Shown piece by piece: positions 42,393-51,707 of a DNA stretch of 64,000 bases. The first letter of the stretch is position 1; every line of letters starts with the position of its first letter. Source of the stretch: JAFLCL01 sp039809495 (GTDB lineage Bacteria; Myxococcota_A; Polyangia; Polyangiales; Sandaracinaceae). The stretch covers positions 1 through 64,000 of the forward strand of contig JBDHVC010000001.1 in the NCBI GenBank assembly GCA_039809495.1, written 5' to 3'. The translations under genes were made by a program, and so were the position numbers. The notes under the pieces were generated by a model. That model ran no database searches and was not told where the DNA came from. It worked only from the letters and a program-made list of their open reading frames with translations.

Positions 42393-44041
42393 TCGGGCGC
42401 TCGAGGGAGCGCCGAATCCACATCGAGGCGAGGGCCGATGGCTCGAGCGCGCTCGCGCTCGCCATCGGCCTCGTCGTCTCCGCGCTCGTCGGCTGCGACG
42501 GCGCCGCGTCGAGCCGGCGGGATTCCGTCGAGCCGAGCGCGCGCGAGGCGCCCCCCGCGGCGACGTCGGGCGCCGTGCACGAGCTCGAGCCGCCGCCTCG
42601 CGCGCCGGCGCCCGCGCCGCGACCTGGCGATGGCGTGGAGATCCCCGAGGGGCTCGTCGAGCAGCTCGGGGAGCCTCCCCTCGCTGACGTCGAGCGCTCG
42701 GCGGACCTCGCCGATCCGATCGCGCGCTGCACCCGTGGCTGCGCCCTGATCGACGCGGAGGGCCGGCTCGTCGCGGTGCGCCCGGCCTTCTCGGCGGAGA
42801 GCGGGATCCCGTCGAGCGTCGCGATCGTTCGCCTCGAAGGGAGAGCCCTCTCGCGCCGCGAGGTCGATGTGGGAGAGGTGGATCCGCGGGCCCTCCAGCG
42901 CTTCTTTGACGGGGAGGGCGAGGCGCCGTGGACCCCTATCGTGCGCCGCGCGCTCGGCGGAGCGCGCCTCCGCCCCGCCGCGAGCCTCGTCGCGAGACGC
43001 GCGACGGCGCTCTTCTCGATCGAGGAGTACGCGCCGCTCGTCGCGCTCGGCGCGCCCTTCGGCGATCGATGGATCTTCGTCGAGGTGGGGCGCGCGGCCT
43101 ACCGCGTCCACCTCTTGCGGGCCGATCGCGGCGTCGATCGGCTGCTCGCGACGCTCCCGCTCGCGGCGACGGCCTGCGACGGAGAGTCGGTCGAGCGCAC
43201 CTGCGTCGCGCCGATCGGCATCGACGACGTCCTCGCGGCGCCCGATGGCCGCACGCTCCTCGTGCTCGCGCACGAGGCCGCGGCGGGCCACGGCGTCGGC
43301 GCGAACGTCGAGTTCGTCCTCCCGCTCGAGGACGCGAGCCTGCTCGCGAGCGTCGACGACGATGCGTCTTGGCGACGCGCGATCGACGCCTCGCTCGCCG
43401 CGCCGGGCCCACGCGCCTCGCTCTTCGGATCCGAGGCCGTCGAGGGCGACTCGGTCGCGGCGCGGTGCGTTCGTGGCTGCGCGCTCTACCGCGGAGACGG
43501 CGCCCTCTGGGCCGTCCGGCCGCTCCGCGTCGTCCGCGGCGACGCGCTCGATCTCGCGATCTTCGAGCCGAGGGTCGATCCGGCGGCGAGCGCGGAGCTC
43601 GTCCCCGGCACCGAGGGCGGCGACGTGGAGAGCCGAGCCCGCGCGCTCGCGTCGGCGCTCTCTCGCGCGCCGACGCGCCTCGGGCGGTCGCTCGTCGCGC
43701 GCGCGGCGATCGCGAACGACGAGGGGGTCGCGTTCGCGCCCTCGGTCGTGCTCCGCGCGCCGCTCGCGGGAGAGCGCCTGGACGTCGGCCTCGAAGGTGA
43801 CGCGTACGTCCTCCGCTGGCAGGATGAGGGGCGCTCCCTCCCGCTGGCGCACGCCCCGGCGATCCATCGCGGAGATCGCGTCGCGGAGCCGGGGATCGTC
43901 GAGGTCTTCGCGCAGCCGTCCGCGGGCTTCCCCTTGCTCGTCGTCGGCGCCGCCATGACGCGGGGCGCGAGCGCCGAAGGCGGCGTCGCCCACCGCACGT
44001 TCCACTTCGTCGTCTCCGAGCGTCCCGCGCGGCCCCTCTGA
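42389..44041 (+). CDS. Lipoprotein with internal duplication, coupled to mdh
   Basis: A 550-residue lipoprotein of unknown function. The GTG overlaps the mdh stop by four bases (GTGA), and a 36-residue leader ends in LVGC. A Pro/Ala-rich linker reaches about residue 85. Two related halves follow: each begins with a paired Cys motif, ARCTRGCALIDAEGRLVAVRP and AARCVRGCALYRGDGALWAVRP, then beta-strand-rich segments (VFVEVGRAAYRVHLL; LRWQDEGRSLPLA). No enzyme motif was found. Its place between mdh and sucC, with translational coupling to mdh, is unusual for a surface protein and may reflect shared regulation or chance. Confidence 0.7.
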   Translation: MIGRSRERRIHIEARADGSSALALAIGLVVSALVGCDGAASSRRDSVEPSAREAPPAATSGAVHELEPPPRAPAPAPRPGDGVEIPEGLVEQLGEPPLADVERSADLADPIARCTRGCALIDAEGRLVAVRPAFSAESGIPSSVAIVRLEGRALSRREVDVGEVDPRALQRFFDGEGEAPWTPIVRRALGGARLRPAASLVARRATALFSIEEYAPLVALGAPFGDRWIFVEVGRAAYRVHLLRADRGVDRLLATLPLAATACDGESVERTCVAPIGIDDVLAAPDGRTLLVLAHEAAAGHGVGANVEFVLPLEDASLLASVDDDASWRRAIDASLAAPGPRASLFGSEAVEGDSVAARCVRGCALYRGDGALWAVRPLRVVRGDALDLAIFEPRVDPAASAELVPGTEGGDVESRARALASALSRAPTRLGRSLVARAAIANDEGVAFAPSVVLRAPLAGERLDVGLEGDAYVLRWQDEGRSLPLAHAPAIHRGDRVAEPGIVEVFAQPSAGFPLLVVGAAMTRGASAEGGVAHRTFHFVVSERPARPL

Positions 44042-44133
44042 TCCCGCTCGCCGGGCGCGCGGCGGCGCGCGCGCTCGAGGCGCGCCGCGCGACGACGGCG
44101 CTAGCCGACGGATGGGGCCGTCGCAGTTCTGCA

Positions 44134-44162
44134 TTGTCACTCGAGCCTCGTGTCGGTAGGTT
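44134..44162 (+). promoter_or_regulatory. Likely sigma-70 promoter of sucC-sucD
   Basis: TTGTCA (44134-44139), 17 bases, TAGGTT (44157-44162), 26 bases ahead of the sucC ATG, with a GGAGAG ribosome site at 44177. The -35 matches TTGACA at four of six positions by eye; the -10 resembles TATAAT at three or four. Confidence 0.5.
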
Positions 44163-44187
44163 CGGCACCCCTGTCCGGAGAGTCGCG

Positions 44188-45372
<1,185 letters not shown>

Positions 45373-45377
45373 GAGCG

Positions 45378-46280
45378 ATGTCGATCCTCGTCGGTAAGGA
45401 CACCAAGGTTCTCTTCCAGGGCATCACGGGCAGCGCGGGCGGCTTCCACGCCGACCAGTGCATCGCCTACGGCACGAGCGTCGTCGCGGGCGTGACGCCG
45501 GGTCGCGGCGGTCAGACGTGGACGGGCGCGACGTCGAAGAAGAGCGTGCCCGTCTACGACACCGTGAAGGACGCGGTGCGAGAGACGGGCGCGAACACGA
45601 GCTGCGTCTTCGTCCCGCCGCCCGCGGCCGCCGACTCGATCCTCGAGGCGATCGACGCCGGCGTCGAGCTGGTGATCGCGATCACCGAAGGCATCCCCGT
45701 CGTCGACATGCTGCGGGTGCGGCGCGCGCTCGACGCGCAGAGCGGCCCCAAGCGGACCCGCCTCATCGGCCCGAACTGCCCCGGCGTGATCACGCCGAGC
45801 GCGAAGTGCAAGATCGGCATCATGCCGGGCCACATCCATCGCCCCGGTCACATCGGGGTCGTCTCGCGATCGGGCACGCTCACCTACGAGGCGGTCTTCC
45901 AGCTCACGGAGCTCGGCCTGGGCCAGAGCACGGCGGTCGGGATCGGCGGAGATCCGATCAACGGCACCGACTTCCTCGACGTGCTGCGCCTCTTCAACGA
46001 GGACCCGGAGACCGAGGGGCTCATCATGATCGGGGAGATCGGCGGGACGGCCGAGGAGGCGGCCGCCGAGTACATCCGCGAGCACTTCAAGAAGCCCGTC
46101 GCGGGGTTCATCGCGGGCACGACGGCGCCCCCCGGAAAGCGGATGGGCCACGCGGGCGCGATCATCTCCGGCGGAAAGGGCACCGCGAAGGCGAAGATCG
46201 CGGCGCTCACGGAGGCAGGCGTGAAGATGGCGCCGACGCCGACGGACATGGGCGTGACGCTGAAGTCGATGCTGAAGTAG
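45378..46280 (+). CDS. sucD: Succinyl-CoA synthetase alpha subunit
   Basis: A 300-residue CoA-binding subunit. SILVGKDTKVLFQGITGSAGGFHADQC is the CoA-binding Rossmann start; GPNCPGVITPSAKCKIGIMPG and RSGTLTYEAVFQLTELGLGQSTAVGIGGDPINGTDF follow; the His phosphorylated during catalysis is in GKRMGHAGAIISGG. Length is typical. Five bases separate it from sucC, and the two form the terminal enzyme of the local TCA block. It ends in TAG, with about 140 bases before the convergent BY-kinase gene. Confidence 0.97.
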   Translation: MSILVGKDTKVLFQGITGSAGGFHADQCIAYGTSVVAGVTPGRGGQTWTGATSKKSVPVYDTVKDAVRETGANTSCVFVPPPAAADSILEAIDAGVELVIAITEGIPVVDMLRVRRALDAQSGPKRTRLIGPNCPGVITPSAKCKIGIMPGHIHRPGHIGVVSRSGTLTYEAVFQLTELGLGQSTAVGIGGDPINGTDFLDVLRLFNEDPETEGLIMIGEIGGTAEEAAAEYIREHFKKPVAGFIAGTTAPPGKRMGHAGAIISGGKGTAKAKIAALTEAGVKMAPTPTDMGVTLKSMLK

Positions 46281-46419
46281 CGGCGCGCGAGGCTCCATCG
46301 CTCGCGCCCGCCGAGCGCGCGACCCCGCTCGGGGGCTCGCGTCGGAGGAGCGGGGCGTGAGAGAGGTGAGCCCGAGGGGGCGCCCGCGATGCCGCTCTGC
46401 TCGGGCCTCGCGGGCGTCG

Positions 46420-48642
46420 TCAATTCTTGGCCGGCGCGGCCCCGGCGCTCGCTTCCTCCGCGGCGTAGTAGCCCGCCTTGCGGTAGTAGTAGTAGCCCTC
46501 GCCGCCGCGGCCCGCGGCGCCGTCCACGTCGTTCACGATGGCGCCGATGATCCGCGCGCTGACGTCGCGGAGCTGGCGCAGCGTGGCGTGCAGGCCGTCA
46601 CGGGTCGTGCTGTGCGGCTTGACCACGACGAGCACGCCGTCGAGCTGCGCCCCGAGCACGGCGGCGTCGGTCACGGCGCCGATCGGAGGGCTGTCGAAGA
46701 TGACGTGATCGTAGCGCTCGCGCAGCGCGCGGAGAAATACGCGGAAGCGCTCGGTGTAGAGCAGCTCGCTCGGGTTCGGAGGGATGGGGCCGCACGGGAC
46801 GATGTCGACGTTCGGGATCTCGGTCGCGACGACGACGTCGAGCGGCTCGGCCTCGTTGGCGAGGCAGGTGGTGATGCCGCGGGCGGAGGAGATCTTGAAG
46901 GCGCGATGGAGCCGAGGCCGGCGCAGGTCGGTGTCGACGATGACGATCTTCTTGCCGCTCTGCGCGAGCGAGATCGCGAGGTTCAAGACGACGGTCGACT
47001 TCCCCTCGCGCGGAGATGGGCTCGTGATGGCGAACGCCCCGAGCTTGCCGTCGCCGCCCATGAACGCGAGGTTGGTGCGGACGGTGCGGAAATTCTCCGC
47101 GATCGCCGACATCGGCTCCTTGTGGGCGATCAGATCCCGCTCGAAGACCTCCGCGACCTGACGGCGCCGCCGGCCGCGCCCCGACGCCGCGCCGCCCGCC
47201 ATCTTCGGGATGACGCCGAGGACGGTCGCTCCTTGCGCCTCGACGTCCTCGACGCTGCGGATCCGCCGATCGGTGCGCTCGAGGATCAGCGCGAGGAGCA
47301 TCCCGAGGACGAGGCCGGCCGCGAGGCCGATCGAGATGTTCAAGAGGACGCGTGGCGCGACGGCCCCGCGTGGCTCGATCGCGCGATCGACCATGCGCAC
47401 GTTGGTGATGCGCAGCATCCGGGTGAGATCCGTCTCGGACGAGCGCTTGAGGACGAGATCATAGAGCGCCGCCTTGCTGTCGCGCTCGCGGACGAGGTGG
47501 CCGTACTCCATCTCCCAGCGGTTCAGCTCGATGCCGCGCTGGTTGGCCTGCTCGAGCGCCGCGCGCAGGCCGCCTTCCGTCTGGCGCGCCTCGCGGAGCT
47601 CCGCCTCCGCGGAGGCGAGGACGGCGCGCGTCCCCTCGATCAGCTCGGCGCGCAGCTGATCGGCCTCGTGCGTCACGCTCAGGATCTGCGGGTGGTTGGG
47701 GCCGTAGCGGGTGCGGAGCGCCTCGAGCTCGGCGACCTTCGTGCGGAGCTGCGCTCGGAGCGACTCGAGCCCCGCCGTCGTCAGCGCCGGGTTGCCGCTC
47801 GTCAAGGGATCCCCCGTCACCGCCGCCTCGAGCTCGCGCACGCGCGCCGTGAGCTCGATCCGGTGGACCCGCGTCTGGGTGAGCGAGCGCGAGAAGAGCT
47901 CCATCTCGTTCGCGATGAGGTTCTGCCGATCCTCGAGCGAGAGCGAGAGCACGTCGTGCTCCGCCTTGAACGCGTGGAGCGCCGCGTCGGCCTGGCGGAG
48001 CGCGCCTTGGAGGTCGTCGACCTGGGTGCCCAACCACTCGACGGCGCTGATGGTCGAGCTCATCCGATCGTTGATCGTCTTCTCGATGTACGCGTCCGCG
48101 ATCCCGTTCGCGATGCGCTGCGCTCGCTCCGGAGAGGGATCGCGCACCTGGACGAGGACGAGCCGCGTGTCGCGGACGAGCGTGACGGTGAGGCTCGCCT
48201 GGACGCGCTGCGCCGCGCTCTCGACCGTCGCTCCCTGCCACCCGTCGCGCTCCTCGCGGGGGACCCCCATGAAGTCGGGATCGCGGTGCAGGCCGAGGCG
48301 CCGGACGACGATCTCGGCGACGGTGCGGCTCGCGATGATCCGGTTCTGGGTCTCGTAGAATTCGCGGCTCGCGGCCACCGTGAGCATGGGCGAGCCGGAG
48401 ACGTCCTCCACCTTGTTACCGAGCGGTCGGGGCGGGGAGGGATCGTACTCGAGCGAGCAGGTCGCCTCGTAGATCCGCGGCTGCCGCATCGTCCAGAACG
48501 CGACGCCGCCGCCGACGAGGAGGACGGCCGCCAGGATCAGCCAGCGGTGCGTCCACGCGATGCGGAGCTGCGCGCGGAGGTCGATCGTCGCGTCGCCGCT
48601 GGGCTCCTGGGTCGACGAGGCGCTTGCGTTGCTGTCGGTCAT
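46420..48642 (-). CDS. Polysaccharide co-polymerase with BY-kinase domain (Wzz/Wzc type)
   Basis: A 740-residue inner-membrane protein controlling chain length and export of surface polysaccharide. Two membrane helices bracket a large periplasmic Wzz-like domain: the first at ~34-50 (WLILAAVLLVGGGVAFW), the second at ~431-453. The periplasmic part has long coiled coils (LGTQVDDLQGALRQADAALHAFKAEHDV and beyond). The C-terminal cytosolic BY-kinase has a Walker A in SPSPREGKSTVVLNLA (~544), a Walker A' in IVDTDLRRPRL and a Walker B in VIFDSPPIG, and a Tyr cluster (GYYYYRKAGYYAAEE, ~720-733) that is autophosphorylated in this family. No glycosyltransferase or export gene lies next to it. Confidence 0.95.
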   Translation of the reverse strand: MTDSNASASSTQEPSGDATIDLRAQLRIAWTHRWLILAAVLLVGGGVAFWTMRQPRIYEATCSLEYDPSPPRPLGNKVEDVSGSPMLTVAASREFYETQNRIIASRTVAEIVVRRLGLHRDPDFMGVPREERDGWQGATVESAAQRVQASLTVTLVRDTRLVLVQVRDPSPERAQRIANGIADAYIEKTINDRMSSTISAVEWLGTQVDDLQGALRQADAALHAFKAEHDVLSLSLEDRQNLIANEMELFSRSLTQTRVHRIELTARVRELEAAVTGDPLTSGNPALTTAGLESLRAQLRTKVAELEALRTRYGPNHPQILSVTHEADQLRAELIEGTRAVLASAEAELREARQTEGGLRAALEQANQRGIELNRWEMEYGHLVRERDSKAALYDLVLKRSSETDLTRMLRITNVRMVDRAIEPRGAVAPRVLLNISIGLAAGLVLGMLLALILERTDRRIRSVEDVEAQGATVLGVIPKMAGGAASGRGRRRRQVAEVFERDLIAHKEPMSAIAENFRTVRTNLAFMGGDGKLGAFAITSPSPREGKSTVVLNLAISLAQSGKKIVIVDTDLRRPRLHRAFKISSARGITTCLANEAEPLDVVVATEIPNVDIVPCGPIPPNPSELLYTERFRVFLRALRERYDHVIFDSPPIGAVTDAAVLGAQLDGVLVVVKPHSTTRDGLHATLRQLRDVSARIIGAIVNDVDGAAGRGGEGYYYYRKAGYYAAEEASAGAAPAKN

Positions 48643-48951
48643 CGGAAAATGGCGCGAGAAGCGGTCGGCCGACCCTGCGACGCCGGATCGCGGCGAGCGT
48701 GCGCGAGGGCCGCAAGCCTGACTCGTTGCGGGGGAGAGGGCCAGAGTTCAAGCGCCACGCCCCGTCTGTGGGCGAGGAATTGCGCGATTCGTGGGCCGAA
48801 GCAAGGCGCGGGCGTCGGCTCGACGCGCGGGGCGAGAGGCGCGCGAAAATCGTCGGCCAGCTCGCTCGCGAGCCGTGACGAGGGGAGCATTCCGCGCTAG
48901 AAGGCGCCGCCACACGAGCGGCGCTAGGCGCCCACCCGTTCGAGGAGTCCC
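48643..48951. promoter_or_regulatory. Divergent gap with ndk promoter
   Basis: The 309-base gap between the BY-kinase and ndk starts holds no supported gene. On the ndk side GTGACG (48875-48880), 17 bases, TAGAAG (48898-48903) forms a plausible sigma-70 promoter about 49 bases before the start. The -10 matches that proposed for parC. Confidence 0.45.
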
Positions 48952-49371
48952 ATGGCCATCGAGAAGACGTTCGCGATTTGTAAGCCCGACGCCGTCGAGA
49001 AGAACCACATCGGCGCCATCCTGAGCCTGATCGAGGCTCGGGGTCTCCGGATCCGCGCGCTTCGCATGATGCACATGAGCCGCCCGATCGCCGAGGGCTT
49101 CTACGCGGTCCACAGGGAGCGATCCTTCTTCGGGGAGCTGGTCGAGTTCATGACGCGCGGCCCGTGCGTCGTGATGGTCCTCGAGGGAGAGGGTGCCATC
49201 GCGAAGTGGCGTGAGATCATGGGCGCGACCGATCCGGCCAAGGCCGCGGACGGCACGGTGCGCAAGCTCTACGGCGCGAACGTCGGCGAGAACGCGGCGC
49301 ACGGCTCCGACGGGCCGGAGACGGCGCGCTTCGAGATCGGCTGGTTCTTCCCCGGCTACGACGTCGGGTGA
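48952..49371 (+). CDS. ndk: Nucleoside diphosphate kinase
   Basis: A 139-residue enzyme that moves a phosphate between nucleoside di- and triphosphates through a phospho-histidine. MAIEKTFAICKPDAVEKNHIGAIL is the family start (Lys in the KPD loop). FYAVHRERSFFGELVEFMTRGPCVVMVLEG is the nucleotide-binding helix and strand. The active-site His is in ENAAHGSDGPETARFEI. Length and order are normal. Confidence 0.97.
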   Translation: MAIEKTFAICKPDAVEKNHIGAILSLIEARGLRIRALRMMHMSRPIAEGFYAVHRERSFFGELVEFMTRGPCVVMVLEGEGAIAKWREIMGATDPAKAADGTVRKLYGANVGENAAHGSDGPETARFEIGWFFPGYDVG

Positions 49372-49537
49372 CGCGAGGGGCGCGCGCTCGACGCGCGCTC
49401 GCGTCGGGCTCGCCGCGCCTCCCGCGTGACCAACCCGTGGGCGCGTCGTCGCCGCGCGCTCGCTCGCCGCGCGCGCACGGTGCCGCTCGCCGCGCGCCCA
49501 CGCAGAGCACGACCGCGACGGCCGGCTTCGCGGCCGA

Positions 49538-50590
49538 TCAGGGCGCGCCGGGGGGGGCTTCGCCGGTTCCGTCGCTCGCGCGATGCGGATCCGGCGCGCT
49601 GGGATCCCCCTTGGTCGGCTCGGGCGCGCGCTCGCTCGGGAGCAGCATCGAGAGGACGACCGAGCCGACGAGCAGCGTGGCGACGACGCCGAGCGAGACG
49701 CCCTCGCTGATGTGGACGCCGCCGAGCACGTACCCGGCGATCTCGAAGCGGACCTTGAGGAGGATCTTCGCTCCGATGAAGACGAGGACCATCGCCACCG
49801 CGCGCTCGAGGAAGCGGAACATCGGGAGCAGGCGCTCGAGCACGATGTAGATCGAGCGCAGACCGAGGATCGCGAACATGCTCGCGGCGAAGACGATCAG
49901 CCCGTGGGTCGTGATGACGAAGATGGTCGGGATCGAGTCGACCGCGAAGATGAGGTCCGAGAGCTCGACGATGACGAGCACGAGGAAGAGCGGCGTCGCG
50001 AGGAGCTTGCCGTCCTCGCGCACGAAGAAGTGCTCGTGGCGATAGCCCTTGGTGAGCGGGAGGAAGCGGCGGAGCAGCCGCACCATCCGGCTGTCGTCGA
50101 GCTGCTCGTGCTCCCCCTCGTCCTTCTTCTTCAGGAAGAGCTTGAAGCCCGTGTAGAGCAGGAACGCGCCGAAGATGTAGAGCACCCACTCGAAGCGGTG
50201 GATGATCTCCGAGCCGAGGAGGATGAACCCGCCGCGCAGGACGATCGCGCCGAGGATGCCCCAGAAGAGGACGCGGTGCTGGTAGGCGGCCGGGACGGCG
50301 AACTGCGCGAAGATGAGGACGAAGACGAAGAGGTTGTCGACGGAGAGCGCCTGCTCGAGGACGTAGCCCGTGAGGAATTCCTGCGCGCGCGTGGGGCCGA
50401 GGTTCGGGGTCACGTAGAGCAGGCCCGCGAAGCCGAACGCGCAGAGCGCCCAGATCGACGTCCAGAGGATGGCCTCGTTGAACGAGATCACCCGCGTCTT
50501 TCGGTGGAAGACGAGGAGGTCGAACGTCAAGACGACGAGGAGGAAGGCGACGAGGCCGATCCAGAGCGCTGTCTCGCTGATCTCGGGCAT
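49538..50590 (-). CDS. TerC/Alx family membrane protein
   Basis: A 350-residue inner-membrane protein with about nine hydrophobic helices. Landmarks: VAFLLVVLTFDLLVFHRKTRVISFNEAILWTSIW, LTGYVLEQALSVDNLFVFVLIF (acidic residues in a membrane helix), HRVLFWGILGAIVLRGGFILLG, and ELSDLIFAVDSIPTIFVITT. The family includes TerC and the manganese-related exporter Alx; Asp and Glu within the helices are thought to bind metal ions. A Mn or Ca role is therefore plausible but not shown. A yybP-ykoY-type riboswitch was looked for upstream without success. It converges with ndk. Confidence 0.9.
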   Translation of the reverse strand: MPEISETALWIGLVAFLLVVLTFDLLVFHRKTRVISFNEAILWTSIWALCAFGFAGLLYVTPNLGPTRAQEFLTGYVLEQALSVDNLFVFVLIFAQFAVPAAYQHRVLFWGILGAIVLRGGFILLGSEIIHRFEWVLYIFGAFLLYTGFKLFLKKKDEGEHEQLDDSRMVRLLRRFLPLTKGYRHEHFFVREDGKLLATPLFLVLVIVELSDLIFAVDSIPTIFVITTHGLIVFAASMFAILGLRSIYIVLERLLPMFRFLERAVAMVLVFIGAKILLKVRFEIAGYVLGGVHISEGVSLGVVATLLVGSVVLSMLLPSERAPEPTKGDPSAPDPHRASDGTGEAPPGAP

Positions 50591-51007
50591 GATGCGGCGA
50601 ACCCTCGGAGGCGCACGACCGATCGGCCGGCGGCGAGCGCCGAGGGATCCGGGGGGCGAACCATCGCACGCCCTCGACGGAGAGCAACCGCGCGTCCGGC
50701 TCCGCGTCGGCGCCGCCCTCGACGAGGAGGTGCGCGGCACGGCGCGCTCCCCGATCGGAGAGTGGGAGGCTCGGAGCACGTTCCATCCGGTGTTCCAAAG
50801 CGGCTCACGCCGCTCGCCAGATCGCGAGAATTGGCGAGAAGGCGCGGATCACCGCTCTCGACACGATCCCGCGCGGAGCTTCGCCGTGAGGCACGAGGCG
50901 TGCTTTGGCGTCACGCGAGGCGCCGTCACTCCATCGACGAGAGCGGTGGACGGGCCGCGCCCACCGAGCCGAGATGGGCTCGGTGCGGATGCTGAAGAGG
51001 AGAACCC
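50591..51007. other. Divergent gap with leader hairpin before the Fe-S repair gene
   Basis: About 417 bases between terC and the di-iron protein, with no supported gene. Near the 3' end CACCGAGCC (50962-50970) pairs with GGCTCGGTG (50977-50985), a perfect nine-base stem with a six-base loop, 22 bases before the start codon and just ahead of GAAGAGGAGAA. In the mRNA this hairpin would lie next to the ribosome site and could affect initiation. Confidence 0.5.
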
Positions 51008-51685
51008 ATGACGATCGATGTGAACCAGACGCTCGGGCAGATCGCGACCGCCTACCCCACCTCCACCTTCGTCTTCATGCGCCACCGGCTCGACTTCTGC
51101 TGCGGAGGTCGACAGAAGCTCAGCGACGCGTGCAAGGAGATCGGCGTCGAGCCCGAGAAGCTGATCGCGGAGATCGACCGAGAGGCGTCGGCGCGCTTCG
51201 GCGAGCGCTGGGACACGAAGCCGATCCCGGAGCTGATCGACTTCATCATCAGGCGCTACCACGACACGCTCCGCAGCGACGTCCCGATGCTCATCGAGGC
51301 GGCGCGCAAGGTGGAGCGCGTCCACGCGGCGAAGCCGAGCGTGCCGAAGGGGCTCGCGGACAAGCTCACGCAGATCTGGGATGAGCTCCAGCAGCACCTC
51401 TTCAAGGAGGAGTCGAGCGTCTTCCCGGCGGTCCGCGAGGGCAGCCGCGGCAAGACGATCCACGGATCGCTCCGCGGCCTCATGGCCGAGCACGACGATC
51501 AGGGCGAGGCGATCCGCGCCGTGCGCGAGCTGACGACGGACTTCGTCCCGCCGCCCGAGGCGTGCGGCACCTGGCGCGGGCTCTACGCGGGGCTCGAGAA
51601 GCTCGAGGCGGAGCTGATGGAGCACATCCACCTCGAGAACAACGTCATGTTCCCGCGCGCGCTCGCGAGCGAGTCCGACGCCTGA
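51008..51685 (+). CDS. ric: Di-iron Fe-S cluster repair protein (RIC/YtfE/ScdA)
   Basis: A 225-residue protein with the ScdA N-terminal domain (TFVFMRHRLDFCCGGRQKLSDACKEIG, two Cys) and a hemerythrin-like four-helix domain. Metal ligands are seen in RRYHDTLRSD, QQHLFKEESSVFP, LMAEHDDQG and LMEHIHLENNVMFPRAL, giving the four His and two Glu of a di-iron site. These proteins restore Fe-S clusters damaged by nitric oxide or oxidative stress in the cytosol. A leader hairpin lies just before the ribosome site; no NO-sensing operator was recognised. Confidence 0.95.
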   Translation: MTIDVNQTLGQIATAYPTSTFVFMRHRLDFCCGGRQKLSDACKEIGVEPEKLIAEIDREASARFGERWDTKPIPELIDFIIRRYHDTLRSDVPMLIEAARKVERVHAAKPSVPKGLADKLTQIWDELQQHLFKEESSVFPAVREGSRGKTIHGSLRGLMAEHDDQGEAIRAVRELTTDFVPPPEACGTWRGLYAGLEKLEAELMEHIHLENNVMFPRALASESDA

Positions 51686-51707
51686 CAGCGCGCCTCGCTC
51701 GCCTCGC

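Noticed and set aside
46357..48900. Long + strand frame over the BY-kinase gene
   Set aside because: Antisense shadow; the BY-kinase has clear Walker motifs and Tyr cluster on the other strand.
50591..51007. Small frames in the terC-ric gap as genes
   Set aside because: Arg-rich translations without ribosome sites or recognisable features.
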